Assembly: GCF_011369485.1 (NCBI RefSeq) | Contig: NZ_VXCA01000004.1 | Coordinates: 62,001-126,000 of the forward strand | Length of the DNA stretch: 64,000 bases | DNA from: Pseudomonas atagonensis | Lineage (GTDB): Bacteria; Pseudomonadota; Gammaproteobacteria; Pseudomonadales; Pseudomonadaceae | Reading direction: 5' to 3' | Shown here: piece by piece, positions 17,424-27,123 of the stretch | How the letters are laid out: each line of letters starts with the position of its first letter | How positions within the stretch are numbered: position 1 is the stretch's first letter | Notes under the pieces: generated by a model | The model's input: only the letters and a program-made list of their open reading frames with translations | Told to the model about the DNA's origin: nothing | The model's database searches: none | Program-made: the position numbers and the translations under genes

Positions 17424-19343
17424 TTATTTGGCGCTGCGTTTGGCTGGGCTTCGGGTTGTTTTGCGTTTTTTCTTCCACGGCGCGGCAGCCTTGCCGGCTG
17501 GCGGCGGGCCGCTGATGGTCAGGCTCAGGGCGGAACAGCGCGTCACCTGCTTGCTCATCCACGCCGCTTGTTTGGTGACGAACTCTTCCAGACTCATTTC
17601 GCCGCTCTGCACCATGTCCAGCGCCTGTTCCCAAATGGCCGTGGTGCCGGGGTCGGCAATGGCGCGGGGCACCGCATCGATCAGGCTGAACGCGGCGGGT
17701 GTCGCGGCGAGTGCCTTGCCGTTCTTCACCAGATAACCGCGATCCAGCAGGCCTTGAATGATCGACGCTCGGGTGGCTTCCGTGCCGATGCCGGTGGTGT
17801 CCTTGAGCTTTTGTTTGAGCAGCGGATCTTCCACCAGTTTCGCGACGTTCTTCATTGCCTTGATCAGATCGCCCTCGGTGTACGGCTTGGGCGGTTGCGT
17901 CCAAAGATCCTTGAGATTTACCTGCGCCACAGCGCAGTCGATGCCTTGGCTCAAGGCCGGCAAGGTTTGTGGTGCCGGGGCTTCGCGACCCTTGGCCGGT
18001 GCCAGCGCTTCCGGCAGCGCGCGTTTCCAGCCAGGTTCGACGATCTGCTTGCCCACCGCGCGCAACGCTTCGCCGGCGCAGTCGAAATCGGCCTGGGTGC
18101 GATCGTATTCGTGGTTGGGCAGAAACTGCGCCAGATAACGCGCGCGGATCAGTGTGTAGACCGCACGGTGTTTGCCGCTCAGACGCTCAAGGTTCTTTGC
18201 CGCAGCGGTCGGGATGATGCCGTGGTGGGCGCTGACCTTGGCATCGTTCCACGCCCGGGAACGACGCTGCGGCTCAAGGAACCCTTGCAGTGCTTCGAGG
18301 CTCGGGTCGGCCTGACGCAACGCTGCGAGAATCGCCGGGGCCTCGCAGTGCTGGCTCAGAGGCAGAAAACCGCAATCACTGCGTGGATAAGTGATGACTT
18401 TGTAGGTTTCATAAAGTGCCTGGGCGATGTCGAGGGTTTCCTGTGCGCCAAGCCCCAGCTTCTTTGAACAGACCTCCTGCAAGGTGCCGAGATCGAAGGG
18501 AAGGGGCGCCACTTCGCGCATGCGCTCGGTACGCAGCTTGACTACCCGGGCGCTGGCGGCGCTGCTGATGGCGGTCGCCGCTTGCTGCGCCAGTGCCTGA
18601 TTCAGGCAACGATCCTGATCGTCACAAACGTCTGACGGCGCTCGCCACTGCGCGGTAAACGGCGTGCCGTCGTACAACAGTTGTACATCGATTGCCCAAT
18701 ACGGCACGGGGACAAAATCGGCGATGCTGCGGTCACGATCCACCACCAGCCGCAGTGTCGGCGTTTGCACTCGACCCACCGGCAGCACGCCTTGATAGCC
18801 CGACTGGCGACCGAGCAGGGTGAACAGGCGGCTCATGTTCATGCCGATCAGCCAGTCGGCCCGCGAACGGCCCAGCGCCGAGTGATACAGGCTGAAGGTC
18901 TCGGCCCCCGGTTTCAATGCGGCCAGTGCCTTGCGGATCGATGCTTCGTCCAGCGCCGACAACCACAAGCGGCGGATCGGCCCGCGATAGCGGCAATGCT
19001 CGACCAGTTCCCGGGCGATCATTTCGCCCTCACGGTCGGCGTCGGTGGCGATGATCAGTTCGCTGGCCTCGCCGAGCAGACGTTTCACTGCTTTGTACTG
19101 GCTGGCCGTGCGCGGTTTGACGGTCATTTTCCATTTCTCGGGAATGATCGGCAGATCCGCCAGCACCCAGCGTTTATAGCGCGCGTCGTAGGCGTCCGGC
19201 GGCGCGGTTTCGAGCAGGTGACCGATGCACCACGTCACTGTGACGTCTGTTCCCAGCCAGCAGCCGTCGCCCCGGCGCCGGGCACCGAGCACGGCCGCAA
19301 TGTCTTTGGCCTGGGAGGGTTTTTCACAGAGGTACAGCCGCAT
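17424..19343 (-). CDS. topB: DNA topoisomerase III
   Basis: Type IA topoisomerase of 639 residues, start at MRLYLCEKPSQAKDIA. The Toprim domain is at the N-terminus (EKPSQA acidic/basic motif and the TDADREGEMIA motif). The strand-passage region includes LPVGRVQTPTLRLVVDRD, and the active-site Tyr lies in VITYPRSDC. SAHHGIIPT is also present. The Lys/Arg-rich tail (WKKKRKTTRSPAKRSAK) is a probable DNA-binding extension. TopB decatenates replication intermediates in the cytoplasm. A LexA-like palindrome lies about 70 nt upstream of the start. Confidence 0.93.
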   Translation of the reverse strand: MRLYLCEKPSQAKDIAAVLGARRRGDGCWLGTDVTVTWCIGHLLETAPPDAYDARYKRWVLADLPIIPEKWKMTVKPRTASQYKAVKRLLGEASELIIATDADREGEMIARELVEHCRYRGPIRRLWLSALDEASIRKALAALKPGAETFSLYHSALGRSRADWLIGMNMSRLFTLLGRQSGYQGVLPVGRVQTPTLRLVVDRDRSIADFVPVPYWAIDVQLLYDGTPFTAQWRAPSDVCDDQDRCLNQALAQQAATAISSAASARVVKLRTERMREVAPLPFDLGTLQEVCSKKLGLGAQETLDIAQALYETYKVITYPRSDCGFLPLSQHCEAPAILAALRQADPSLEALQGFLEPQRRSRAWNDAKVSAHHGIIPTAAAKNLERLSGKHRAVYTLIRARYLAQFLPNHEYDRTQADFDCAGEALRAVGKQIVEPGWKRALPEALAPAKGREAPAPQTLPALSQGIDCAVAQVNLKDLWTQPPKPYTEGDLIKAMKNVAKLVEDPLLKQKLKDTTGIGTEATRASIIQGLLDRGYLVKNGKALAATPAAFSLIDAVPRAIADPGTTAIWEQALDMVQSGEMSLEEFVTKQAAWMSKQVTRCSALSLTISGPPPAGKAAAPWKKKRKTTRSPAKRSAK

Positions 19344-19407
19344 AACCACCATCGTCGATCAATCTTGCGAGGTGCACAGAATGGCTGGAGTTGCGCCACG
19401 GGGCAAC

Positions 19408-19435
19408 TTTTATCTGTATGGATATACAGATAAAA
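19408..19435. promoter_or_regulatory. LexA/SOS-box-like palindrome upstream of topB
   Basis: A perfect 12+12-nt palindrome (19408-19419 and 19424-19435) with centre GGAT contains CTG-N10-CAG (19414-19429, CTGTATGGATATACAG), the gamma-proteobacterial LexA box pattern with an AT-rich core. It is AT-rich and has no GC stem, so it reads as an operator rather than a terminator. It is 71 nt from the topB start and 192 nt from aprA. Confidence 0.6.
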
Positions 19436-19619
19436 AGCATTGCGACAAATGACGGGCAGAACGGGGACGCTGGATGGCGCTATCGAGAAATTGATTAGCG
19501 CCCGGTGTGTGGCTGTGTCAGGTTTTTCGGCGATTCAACCACGCGAGAGACAGGACGGTCTCGCCAGGAGATCGCCGTGGTCTGTCGGACACTGACTACT
19601 CTGAAACAAGGACGTACCC

Positions 19620-21026
19620 ATGGCTAAAGCCAAATCCGCCACCAGCAGCGCCTACGACGCAGTCGACACGTTCAGCCACTTGTATGACCGTGGCGTCGGT
19701 CTGGTCAATGGCAAACCGTCGCTTACCGCTGACCAGGCTGCCGATGAAATCCTGCGCAAAAACCTGTCGTGGCATGACAAGAATGGCGACGGCAAGATCA
19801 GCCTCAGTTACAGTTTCCTGACCGAAAAACCGGCGAACTACAACCCGAAACTCGGCAACTTCAGCGAGTTCAGTGCGCTGCAAAAGGCGCAAGCCGTGCT
19901 GGCCATGCAGTCCTGGGCCGACGTCGCCAAAGTCACGTTCGCCGAAGGCAGCGGCGGCGACGGTCACATGACGTTCGGCAACTACGACGTCAGCACCGGC
20001 GGCGCAGCCTTCGCCTATTTGCCAAGCGGTGGCAGTTATGACGGCCAGTCCTGGTACCTGATCAACAACCAATATCAGGTCAACAAGACCCCGGACACCA
20101 ACAACTACGGGCGCCAGACCCTGACCCATGAAATCGGCCACACCCTCGGCCTGTCGCACCCGGGCGCTTACAACGCCGGCAACGGCAACCCGACTTACGC
20201 CGATGCCAAGTACGCCGAAGACACCCGTGGCTACAGCCTGATGAGCTACTGGAGCGAAGCCAACACCGCGCAGAACTTCAGCAAGGACGGCAGCGGCGCC
20301 TACGCCTCGGCGCCGTTGATGGACGACATCGTTGCCGTGCAGAAACTGTATGGCGCCAACTACGCAACCCGCGCCGATGACACGCATTACGGCTTCAACT
20401 CCAACGCCGGTCGCGATTACTACAGCGCGACGTCGGCGTCGTCGAAAGTGGTGTTTTCGGTGTGGGACGGCGGTGGTAATGACTGGCTGGACTTCTCCGG
20501 TTTCAACCAGAACCAGAAGATCAACCTCAATGAAGGCTCGTTCTCAGACGTCGGCGGTCTGGTCGGTAACGTCTCGATTGCCTACGGGGTGACCGTAGAA
20601 AACGCCGTGGGCGGCGCGGGCAATGACCTGTTGATCGGTAATGCGGCGGTCAACAATCTGTTCGGCGGGGCCGGTAACGACATCCTTTACGGTGGTGGCG
20701 GCGCCGATGTGCTGTGGGGCGGCGAGGGCGCGGACACTTTCGTGTTCGGCGCGGCCAGCGACTCGACGAATAACCAGCCGGACTGGATCATGGATTTCGC
20801 CAGTGGTCTGGACAAAATCGATCTGTCGGGAATTGCCGGGTTTGCCACCGGTACGGCGTCGCTGAACTTTGTCAGCGGATTCACCGGGCATGCAGGCGAC
20901 GCGATTCTGACCTATTACGCGCAGAGCAATCAGACCACGCTGCTCGTTGACCTGACGGGGCAAGGGGCGGTGGACTTTGCGGTGGGCGTGGTGGGGCAGG
21001 CGGTGGTGGCGGATGTTGTTGCCTGA
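19620..21026 (+). CDS. aprA: Serralysin-family extracellular zinc metalloprotease (AprA/AprX type)
   Basis: The 468-residue protein has no Sec signal. It carries the zinc motif [11 protein letters not shown] (170-180), the Met-turn SLMSYW with Met208 and Tyr210, and RTX nonapeptides (about 331-372: [41 protein letters not shown]) that bind calcium and template folding after export. The C-terminus ([17 protein letters not shown]) looks like a type I secretion signal. Serralysins degrade host proteins and spoil milk. No inhibitor (aprI) or secretion genes (aprDEF) lie nearby in the window. Ribosome site AAGGA is present. Confidence 0.93.
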   Translation: MAKAKSATSSAYDAVDTFSHLYDRGVGLVNGKPSLTADQAADEILRKNLSWHDKNGDGKISLSYSFLTEKPANYNPKLGNFSEFSALQKAQAVLAMQSWADVAKVTFAEGSGGDGHMTFGNYDVSTGGAAFAYLPSGGSYDGQSWYLINNQYQVNKTPDTNNYGRQTLTHEIGHTLGLSHPGAYNAGNGNPTYADAKYAEDTRGYSLMSYWSEANTAQNFSKDGSGAYASAPLMDDIVAVQKLYGANYATRADDTHYGFNSNAGRDYYSATSASSKVVFSVWDGGGNDWLDFSGFNQNQKINLNEGSFSDVGGLVGNVSIAYGVTVENAVGGAGNDLLIGNAAVNNLFGGAGNDILYGGGGADVLWGGEGADTFVFGAASDSTNNQPDWIMDFASGLDKIDLSGIAGFATGTASLNFVSGFTGHAGDAILTYYAQSNQTTLLVDLTGQGAVDFAVGVVGQAVVADVVA

Positions 21027-21108
21027 TCTGAAGGAGATGTAACAAAACATCGCCGGCGCTAAGCGGCCCTGATATCTGCACTGATACACCTCGGATGCAG
21101 ATTTTGGG

Positions 21109-21150
21109 GCTGCTGCGCATCCCGGCGGGGATAAATCCCCTCGCCACAGG
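21109..21150. repeat. Single REP arm of the GGGATTTATCCCC family
   Basis: GCTGCGCATCCCGGCGGGGA followed by TAAATCCCCTCGCCACAGG matches one arm of the repeat at 13628-13735. It lies downstream of aprA. Confidence 0.75.
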
Positions 21151-21245
21151 GGGAGAAAGCAGGGCCGTTCGGCTGTGAATCCACCCTGAACCGGGCACAT
21201 GAGCTATACCTGAAGCGGTCTCTTCGCTGTACTCAGGAGAACCTC

Positions 21246-21614
21246 ATGAAAAGCACCGGCCCCAGCCCCGTCATCGCTCTGGAAGAACTGTCAGGTTGTC
21301 TATTGGTGAAATTCCACGGCATTCAGGTCGCCGCCTCCTCCCACGTGCTTATTCTCAACGAGGCCAACTACCCGCCGGTGTATTACGTGCCGCGCGAAGA
21401 CATCGACGAAAAATACTTCGCCCGCACCGACCACACCAGTTACTGCCCGTACAAGGGCGATGCCAACTACTTCAGTCTGCAGGTGCCGGGGCATGAGGGC
21501 GCGAATGCGGTGTGGACTTACGAGAATCCGAAAGTGTCGGTCAAGGACATACAAAACTACGTCGCGTTCTATCCCGATCAGGTGAAGTTCGAGGTGATCA
21601 AGCCCGAGGTTTGA
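21246..21614 (+). CDS. DUF427 domain protein
   Basis: The 122-residue soluble protein has the features of DUF427: a conserved VKFHGIQVAASSHVLILNE region, YPPVYYVPREDID and TSYCPYKGDANYFSL. The family has a beta-barrel fold and unknown function. The ribosome site AGGAGA lies 6 nt before the start. Confidence 0.9.
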   Translation: MKSTGPSPVIALEELSGCLLVKFHGIQVAASSHVLILNEANYPPVYYVPREDIDEKYFARTDHTSYCPYKGDANYFSLQVPGHEGANAVWTYENPKVSVKDIQNYVAFYPDQVKFEVIKPEV

Positions 21615-21654
21615 AGCATAGGCGATGGCTCGTCATGATCGACAAGCCCTTTCT

Positions 21655-22305
21655 TTATTTGGTTGTGTTTTGTCGTCCCGACAATGCCTGGTTTGCTCCG
21701 GCCTTCACCATAAGCAGAGCCACCATCGGGTAATGTTTGTTGTCATGGCTGCGGGTTTTCTGTGCATTGTCCGGGGTAACCCAGGCTAGCGCGTCACTGG
21801 GCAAGGCATGGAGCATTTCCTTGAAGGCCTGGATTTGTTCAGGACTGGCCTCGGCTCCCAGCGAGTGGGGAGCAATAAAAACGGCTCCCAGGCGGGGTTC
21901 GTGGTAGTTGAGCCGACGGGCGTCGTCTTTGGCCAAGGCGCATTTTTCGAGAATTCGTTTTTGCGCATTCAGCAAATCACCGATGGCGACATAGGAGACC
22001 TTGGCTTCAATGCAATAGCCCCATTCAGCGTTGGCTATGTACAAGTCGTTGCGACCGATCGAGGTGGTTTTTTCACTGGCCTCGGTCGCGATCTTGCTGA
22101 TCTGGTATTCCTCAATGGCGGTCCAGTCGGCTTTCCATGCAGCGCCGGCCAAAATGCTGACGTTGGCCTGTTCGTTGTACCAGTAAGGCAGGTCATCTGC
22201 ATCCCAGACGCGGATGTAGTTTTCGGTGCAGGCTATCCAGCTCTGCATGACCGGTTCCAGAGGCTGGAGAGTTGGGCAGGAAATGCGCACGTACTGATTA
22301 TTCAT
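21655..22305 (-). CDS. Hypothetical protein, 216 aa
   Basis: No family recognised. The protein is soluble, rich in Trp and Tyr near the start, and contains Asp87-x12-Glu100-Ala-Lys102 (NDLYIANAEWGYCIEAK), a spacing seen in PD-(D/E)xK nuclease-like folds. It also has DARRLNYHEPRLGAVFIAPHSLG. Context gives no clue: it is convergent with DUF427 and tail-to-head with the MHS transporter. The nuclease-fold idea is weak inference. Confidence 0.7.
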   Translation of the reverse strand: MNNQYVRISCPTLQPLEPVMQSWIACTENYIRVWDADDLPYWYNEQANVSILAGAAWKADWTAIEEYQISKIATEASEKTTSIGRNDLYIANAEWGYCIEAKVSYVAIGDLLNAQKRILEKCALAKDDARRLNYHEPRLGAVFIAPHSLGAEASPEQIQAFKEMLHALPSDALAWVTPDNAQKTRSHDNKHYPMVALLMVKAGANQALSGRQNTTK

Positions 22306-22397
22306 TGAGACTGATCCTTGTCATATGACGACGTTGAACGGGCGCGAATGATATTTAAAAGCCATCACTCTGTCGACGTCGAAAGATGACATGAAAA

Positions 22398-22427
22398 GTC
22401 CGCCTCAAGGCGATACCTGAAGCGGAC
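22398..22427 (-). terminator. Hairpin downstream of the MHS transporter gene
   Basis: GTCCGCCTCA and TGAAGCGGAC pair as a stem with one mismatch around a 10-nt loop, followed on the minus strand by TTTTC. It is placed just after the transporter stop at 22440. Confidence 0.6.
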
Positions 22428-22439
22428 CGGATGCAGCCC

Positions 22440-24062
22440 TCAGTTCTTGTCCAGATCGATATTCTTCGTCTCACGCAAGCAAATCATCCCCACCACCAGG
22501 CTTACCCCGGTGATCAGCACCGGATACCACAGCCCGTAAAAGATGTCCCCGGTGTACACCACCAGCGCGAACGACACCGTCGGCAGAAATCCGCCGAACC
22601 AGCCGTTGCCGATGTGGTACGGCAGCGACATCGAGGTGTAGCGGATGCGCGTCGGGAACAGTTCGACCATCAGCGCCGCCAGCGGGCCATAGCACATGGC
22701 CGAGATGATAATCAGCGCGACAATCAGCGCAACGATCATCGGTTTGTTGATCTGCTGCAGATCGGCCTGTTGCGGGTAGCCGGCCAGGGTGACGGCGCCG
22801 CGCAATGCCGCTTCGTCGTAGCCATCGATCTTCACGTCGCCGATGCTCACCTGCACGCCACTGCCGGCCGGCGCGGCGGCACTGGAGTAGGGCAGGCCTT
22901 GCTTGACCAGGAAGGTTTTGACCTTGTCGCACGGGCTGTCGAATTTGGCTTTGCCGACCGGATCGAACTGGAACGTGCAGGTCGCCGGATCCGCCAGCAC
23001 GGTGATCGGCGCCTGACGGCTGGCTTGATCGATTGCCGGGTTGGCGTAGTGCGCCAGGGATTTGAAGATCGGGAAGTACAGCGCGGTGGCCAGCAGCAGA
23101 CCGAGCATCAGCACCGGTTTGCGCCCGACCTTGTCCGACAGCCAACCGAAAATGATGAAGAACGGTGCGCCGATCACCACGCTGATGATCAGCAGCGTGT
23201 TGGCCACCGCCGGGTCCATTTTCAGGAACTGGGTGAGGAAGAACAGCACGTAGAACTGCGCCGCATAGAACGTGACTGCTTGCCCGGCGTTGATGCTGAA
23301 CAGCGCAATCAGCACGACTTTGAGGTTTTCCCATTTGCCGAAGGATTCGCGGATCGGCGCCTTGGAAGTTTTGCCTTCCTCCTTCATTTTCAGGTACGCC
23401 GGTGACTCGTGCAGGCTCAGGCGGATCCAGGTGGAAATGCCCAGCAGCACAATCGACAGTAGGAACGGAATCCGCCAGCCCCAGACTTCAAACTGGTCGC
23501 CAGTGAAATAGCGGCAGGCAAGCACCACCAGCAGCGACAGCAGCAGGCCGAGGGTGGCGGTGGACTGAATCCAGCTGGTGTGGAAACCGCGTTTACCGAT
23601 GGGCGCGTGTTCCGCCACGTAAGTCGCGGCGCCGCCGTATTCGCCACCGAGCGCCAGGCCTTGAAGCATGCGCAGTACCACCAGAATGATCGGCGCAGCA
23701 ATGCCGATGCTCGCGTACGTCGGTAACAGGCCCACGCAGAATGTCGCCACGCCCATCAGAATGATGGTCGCCAGAAAGGTGTATTTACGCCCGATCATGT
23801 CCCCCAACCGACCGAACACCAGCGCCCCGAATGGCCGCACGATAAATCCGGCGGCGAAGGCCATCAGCGCGAAGATGAACGCCGTGGTGTCGTTGACCCC
23901 GGCAAAAAACTGCTTGCTGATCACCGCCGCGAGGGCGCCGTAGAGGAAGAAGTCATACCACTCGAACACCGTCCCCAATGATGAGGCGAAGATGACTTTC
24001 TGCGTGGCATTGCTGGTGCTGGCGCCGCTCGCGGCGTCCAGCGGCTGAGCGTGTTCTGACAT
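22440..24062 (-). CDS. MFS metabolite:H+ symporter (MHS) with large periplasmic insertion
   Basis: The 540-residue inner membrane protein starts at MSEHAQPLDA (GAGGG upstream). The motifs FASSLGTVFEWYDFFLYG, RPFGALVFGRLGDMIGRK and ESPAYLKM are typical of MHS transporters (proline/betaine, shikimate, ketoglutarate type). Between two TM helices, residues about 338-440 form a polar segment with two Cys (362, 378), about 100 residues longer than the usual family loop. Substrate unknown. A GMC oxidoreductase gene lies upstream in the same direction, separated by a BIME. Confidence 0.85.
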   Translation of the reverse strand: MSEHAQPLDAASGASTSNATQKVIFASSLGTVFEWYDFFLYGALAAVISKQFFAGVNDTTAFIFALMAFAAGFIVRPFGALVFGRLGDMIGRKYTFLATIILMGVATFCVGLLPTYASIGIAAPIILVVLRMLQGLALGGEYGGAATYVAEHAPIGKRGFHTSWIQSTATLGLLLSLLVVLACRYFTGDQFEVWGWRIPFLLSIVLLGISTWIRLSLHESPAYLKMKEEGKTSKAPIRESFGKWENLKVVLIALFSINAGQAVTFYAAQFYVLFFLTQFLKMDPAVANTLLIISVVIGAPFFIIFGWLSDKVGRKPVLMLGLLLATALYFPIFKSLAHYANPAIDQASRQAPITVLADPATCTFQFDPVGKAKFDSPCDKVKTFLVKQGLPYSSAAAPAGSGVQVSIGDVKIDGYDEAALRGAVTLAGYPQQADLQQINKPMIVALIVALIIISAMCYGPLAALMVELFPTRIRYTSMSLPYHIGNGWFGGFLPTVSFALVVYTGDIFYGLWYPVLITGVSLVVGMICLRETKNIDLDKN

Positions 24063-24148
24063 ATCGGTATCCCTCACAGTGATTGTTTTTGTTGTTCCAC
24101 TGGTGTTGCGTGTCCGGGTGATGCGCGATGCCTTGAATCTGCTGCTTC

Positions 24149-24238
24149 TGTGGGAGGGGGCTTGCTCCCGAAAGGGCCGTGTCAGCTACATCATCGGTTA
24201 ATGACACTCCGCTTTCGGGAGCAAGTCCCTTCCCACAG
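24149..24238. repeat. REP pair (BIME) between the GMC oxidoreductase and MHS genes
   Basis: Inverted arms of the TGTGGGAGGGGGCTTGCTCC type at 24149 and the inverse ending at 24238 sit in the 199-nt gap. Confidence 0.85.
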
Positions 24239-24261
24239 AGGGGGCTGTGTCGAGCGCGAAT

Positions 24262-25911
24262 TCATGTAGGCGCTGCGGTGAGTTCGGGTTTTTGGGTTGG
24301 GGTCCTTGTTGGCGGGTTGAGGATCAGCTGCGCAGCCTTCTCGGCAATCATCAGCGTAGGCGAACAGGTGTTGCCCGAGGTGATGCGCGGCATGATCGAC
24401 GCATCGGCAACACGCAAACCGGGTACGCCATGCACGCGCAACTGCGCATCGACCACGGCCTCGCCGTCATTGCCCATGCGGCAGGTGCCGACCGGATGGA
24501 AAATCGTCGTGCCGATTTTCGCCGCCGCTTCGTGCAGTTGTGCTTCGGTTTGCAGGCTGTCACCCGGTAGATATTCGACGGGCTTGTAGGCTTGCAGGGC
24601 AGGCGCGCTGACGATGCGTCGGGTCAGACGGATCGCATCGGCGGCCACGCGCAGGTCTTCGGGATGGCTCAGATAGTTGGGCTGAATCAGCGGCGCGTCC
24701 TGCGGATCCGCCGAACGAATGTCGATGCGGCCACGGCTCTGCGGACGCAGATCGCAGACCGAAGCGGTAAACGCCGGGAAGCTGTGCAATGGCTCGCCGA
24801 AGCGCTCCAGTGACAACGGCTGTACGTGGTATTCAAGATTCGCCGACGTCTGCTCCGGCCCGGACCGGGCAAACGCGCCCAACTGACTCGGCGCCATCGA
24901 CAGCGGCCCGCTGCGGTCATACAGATAACGCAGGCCCATGCCCATCTTGCCCCACACACTGCCGGCGATCTGGTTGAGCGTGCGGGCATTTTCCAGTTGG
25001 TAGATCAGCCGCAGTTGCAGGTGATCCTGCAGATTGCCGCCGACGCCCGGCAGCTCGTGAATCACGCCGATGCCGAGGCGTTCGAGCAGCGGTCGCGGGC
25101 CAATCCCCGAGCGCTGCAGAATGCCTGGCGAACCTACGGAGCCGGCACACAGGATGATTTCCTTGCGGGCCTTGAAGCTTTTCAGCACGTCTTGGTGACG
25201 CGCGCTGACCTTCGAGGCGCGACCGTTTTCGAGCAACACGCGATCCACCTCGACCCCGGTCAGCACCGTCAGATTGGCCCGGTCGCGAACCGGTTTGAGA
25301 AAGGCCTTGGCCGCGTTCCAGCGTACCCCGGCTTTCTGGTTGACCTGGAAGTAGCCGCAGCCCTCGTTGTCGCCCTGATTGAAGTCGTCGATGCTGGCGA
25401 TGCCGCTTTGTTCGGCCGCGCTGCGAAAGGCATCAAGAATCGGCCACGACAGCCGCTGCTGCTCGACCCGCCATTCACCCTTGGCACCGTGAAATTCAGC
25501 AGCGCCGGCGAAGTGGTTTTCGCTTTGTTTGAACAGCGGCAAGACATCGTTCCAGGCCCAGCCCGGATTGCCTTCGGCAGCCCAGCCGTCGTAGTCGCTG
25601 GCCTGGCCGCGCATGTAGATCATGCCGTTGATGGACGAGCAGCCGCCGAGCACTTTGCCGCGCGGATAACTCAGGGCGCGACCATTGAGGCCCGGTTGCT
25701 CTTCGGTCTTGAAGCACCAGTCAGTGCGCGGGTTGCCGATGCAGAACAGGTAACCGACGGGAATATGAATCCACGCATAATTGTCGCGCCCGCCGGCTTC
25801 GAGCAACAGCACGCGCTGTTGCGCATCCGCCGATAGCCGATTGGCCAGCAGGCACCCGGCAGGGCCGGCGCCGACCACGATGTAGTCGTATTCATCGAGG
25901 GAAGTCTGCAT
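24262..25911 (-). CDS. GMC-family FAD oxidoreductase (choline dehydrogenase-like)
   Basis: The 549-residue protein starts at [10 protein letters not shown] (GAGG seven nt upstream) and has the Rossmann motif [20 protein letters not shown] signature 1 ([14 protein letters not shown] and [18 protein letters not shown]) and signature 2 ([16 protein letters not shown]). The C-terminal catalytic His is in [10 protein letters not shown]. It oxidises an alcohol with FAD; substrates range over choline and other alcohols and are not set by sequence. It is divergent from a LysR gene that may control it, with an MHS transporter downstream. Confidence 0.9.
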   Translation of the reverse strand: MQTSLDEYDYIVVGAGPAGCLLANRLSADAQQRVLLLEAGGRDNYAWIHIPVGYLFCIGNPRTDWCFKTEEQPGLNGRALSYPRGKVLGGCSSINGMIYMRGQASDYDGWAAEGNPGWAWNDVLPLFKQSENHFAGAAEFHGAKGEWRVEQQRLSWPILDAFRSAAEQSGIASIDDFNQGDNEGCGYFQVNQKAGVRWNAAKAFLKPVRDRANLTVLTGVEVDRVLLENGRASKVSARHQDVLKSFKARKEIILCAGSVGSPGILQRSGIGPRPLLERLGIGVIHELPGVGGNLQDHLQLRLIYQLENARTLNQIAGSVWGKMGMGLRYLYDRSGPLSMAPSQLGAFARSGPEQTSANLEYHVQPLSLERFGEPLHSFPAFTASVCDLRPQSRGRIDIRSADPQDAPLIQPNYLSHPEDLRVAADAIRLTRRIVSAPALQAYKPVEYLPGDSLQTEAQLHEAAAKIGTTIFHPVGTCRMGNDGEAVVDAQLRVHGVPGLRVADASIMPRITSGNTCSPTLMIAEKAAQLILNPPTRTPTQKPELTAAPT

Positions 25912-26044
25912 TCCCTGACCTCGCTTTTTGTTTTTATTGTCGGACACTCTAGTTGTTAGCTTTCGTCAAAAGAATGTTAGTTTTTGCGCAGCCGCTGTGC
26001 GTTTTTAAACAGCCTTGAATGACCATAGCTGACAAGGACTCGCC

Positions 26045-26929
26045 ATGTTCGACTGGAACGACCTGCGGTTTTTTCTCGAGCTGCAACGCAGCGGGCGCCT
26101 GCTCACCGCTGCACGCCGCTTGAATACCACCCACGCCACCGTCGCCCGGCATATCGAGGCCATCGAAAAAAGCCTCGGCACCGCGCTGTTCGTCCAGCAT
26201 GCCCAAGGCTATGAGATGACACCGGCGGGGGAGGCGCTGCTCAAGCACGCCGAAGCCATGGAAAACGTCGCGCTACTGGCGCAGGAAGAAATCACCCAGT
26301 CCACCGCGCCGCTGGGCAAGATTCGCGTGGGTGTCACCGAGGGGCTGGGCATCAAGTTTCTCGCCAGTCGCATGATCGGCCTGTTCGAACGCTATCCCGG
26401 GCTGGAAGTGGAGCTGGTCGCCGTGCCGCGTTTCGTCAGCATCCTCAACCGTGAAGCGGAAATCAGCATTCATCTGGAGCGTCCGGCGGCGGACATGCTG
26501 GTCACACGCAAACTCACTGACTACCGCCTCGCGCTGTACGCCAGCCAGCACTACCTCGACAACGCGCCGCCGCTGCGCAGCCGTGAAGACCTCGGGCGGC
26601 AGGCGTGGATCGGTTATGTTGACGACTTGTTGTTCAGCCAGGAGTTGATGTTCCTTAACAGCTTCTGCCGCAGTCCTCGCGTCGTCTTCCACAGCACCAG
26701 CGTCATCGCCCAGCAGGAGGCGGCGCGCTCAGGGTTGGGCATTGCGGTGTTGCCCTGCTACATGGCTGCATCCGACCCGGAGCTGGTTGCGTTGCTGCCG
26801 GATGAAAGCATCGAACGCAGTTACTGGATCAGCACCCGGCGTGAATTGCACAAATCGGTGCGGTTGCGGGTGGTCTGGGATTACGTCGTGGGTCTGTGTG
26901 AAGCCGAGCAGAGCCTGTTACGCGGATAA
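26045..26929 (+). CDS. LysR-family transcriptional regulator
   Basis: The 294-residue protein has an N-terminal LysR HTH (MFDWNDLRFFLELQRSGRLL, then AARRLNTTHATVARHIEAIE) and an effector domain. It belongs to the subgroup starting 'MFDWNDLRFFLE'. It is divergent from the GMC oxidoreductase and is a likely regulator of the oxidoreductase and transporter. Confidence 0.9.
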   Translation: MFDWNDLRFFLELQRSGRLLTAARRLNTTHATVARHIEAIEKSLGTALFVQHAQGYEMTPAGEALLKHAEAMENVALLAQEEITQSTAPLGKIRVGVTEGLGIKFLASRMIGLFERYPGLEVELVAVPRFVSILNREAEISIHLERPAADMLVTRKLTDYRLALYASQHYLDNAPPLRSREDLGRQAWIGYVDDLLFSQELMFLNSFCRSPRVVFHSTSVIAQQEAARSGLGIAVLPCYMAASDPELVALLPDESIERSYWISTRRELHKSVRLRVVWDYVVGLCEAEQSLLRG

Positions 26930-26948
26930 TGCGACTTATATCAAACCC

Positions 26949-27038
26949 TGTGGGAGCGGGCTTGCTCGCGAATGCGGTAGTTCTGGGACAAAAATATTGC
27001 CTGACAGGACGCCTTCGCGAGCACGCGCGATCCCACAG
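26949..27038. repeat. REP pair (BIME) upstream of arsR
   Basis: REP arms TGTGGGAGCGGGCTTGCTCG at 26949-26968 and GCGATCCCACAGG near 27026-27038 flank about 60 nt of non-repeated sequence. Confidence 0.85.
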
Positions 27039-27072
27039 GGTTCTTCGGTGCAGATCAAATCCGGGGTTGAAT

Positions 27073-27110
27073 AATATATGGATGTCCGTATATTCGGTTT
27101 TCCATATGTT
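27073..27110. promoter_or_regulatory. Candidate ArsR operator
   Basis: Inverted repeat AATATATGGA (27073-27082) and TCCATATGTT (27101-27110), spaced 18 nt, 9 of 10 positions complementary. It lies directly upstream of arsR (start 27124), as expected for an ArsR/SmtB-family autorepressor site. Confidence 0.55.
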
Positions 27111-27123
27111 CAGAGGCGGTCTC

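Noticed and set aside
16881..18467. A 528-codon plus-strand frame antisense to topB and GNAT
   Set aside because: GC-bias shadow; topB motifs on the minus strand are decisive.
19408..19435. Reading the palindrome as an intrinsic terminator
   Set aside because: The stem is AT-rich without GC core, while the CTG-N10-CAG pattern fits an operator.
22431..23405. A 324-codon plus-strand frame opposite the MHS transporter
   Set aside because: Shadow, rich in His/Gln/Arg; the minus-strand protein has full transporter motifs.
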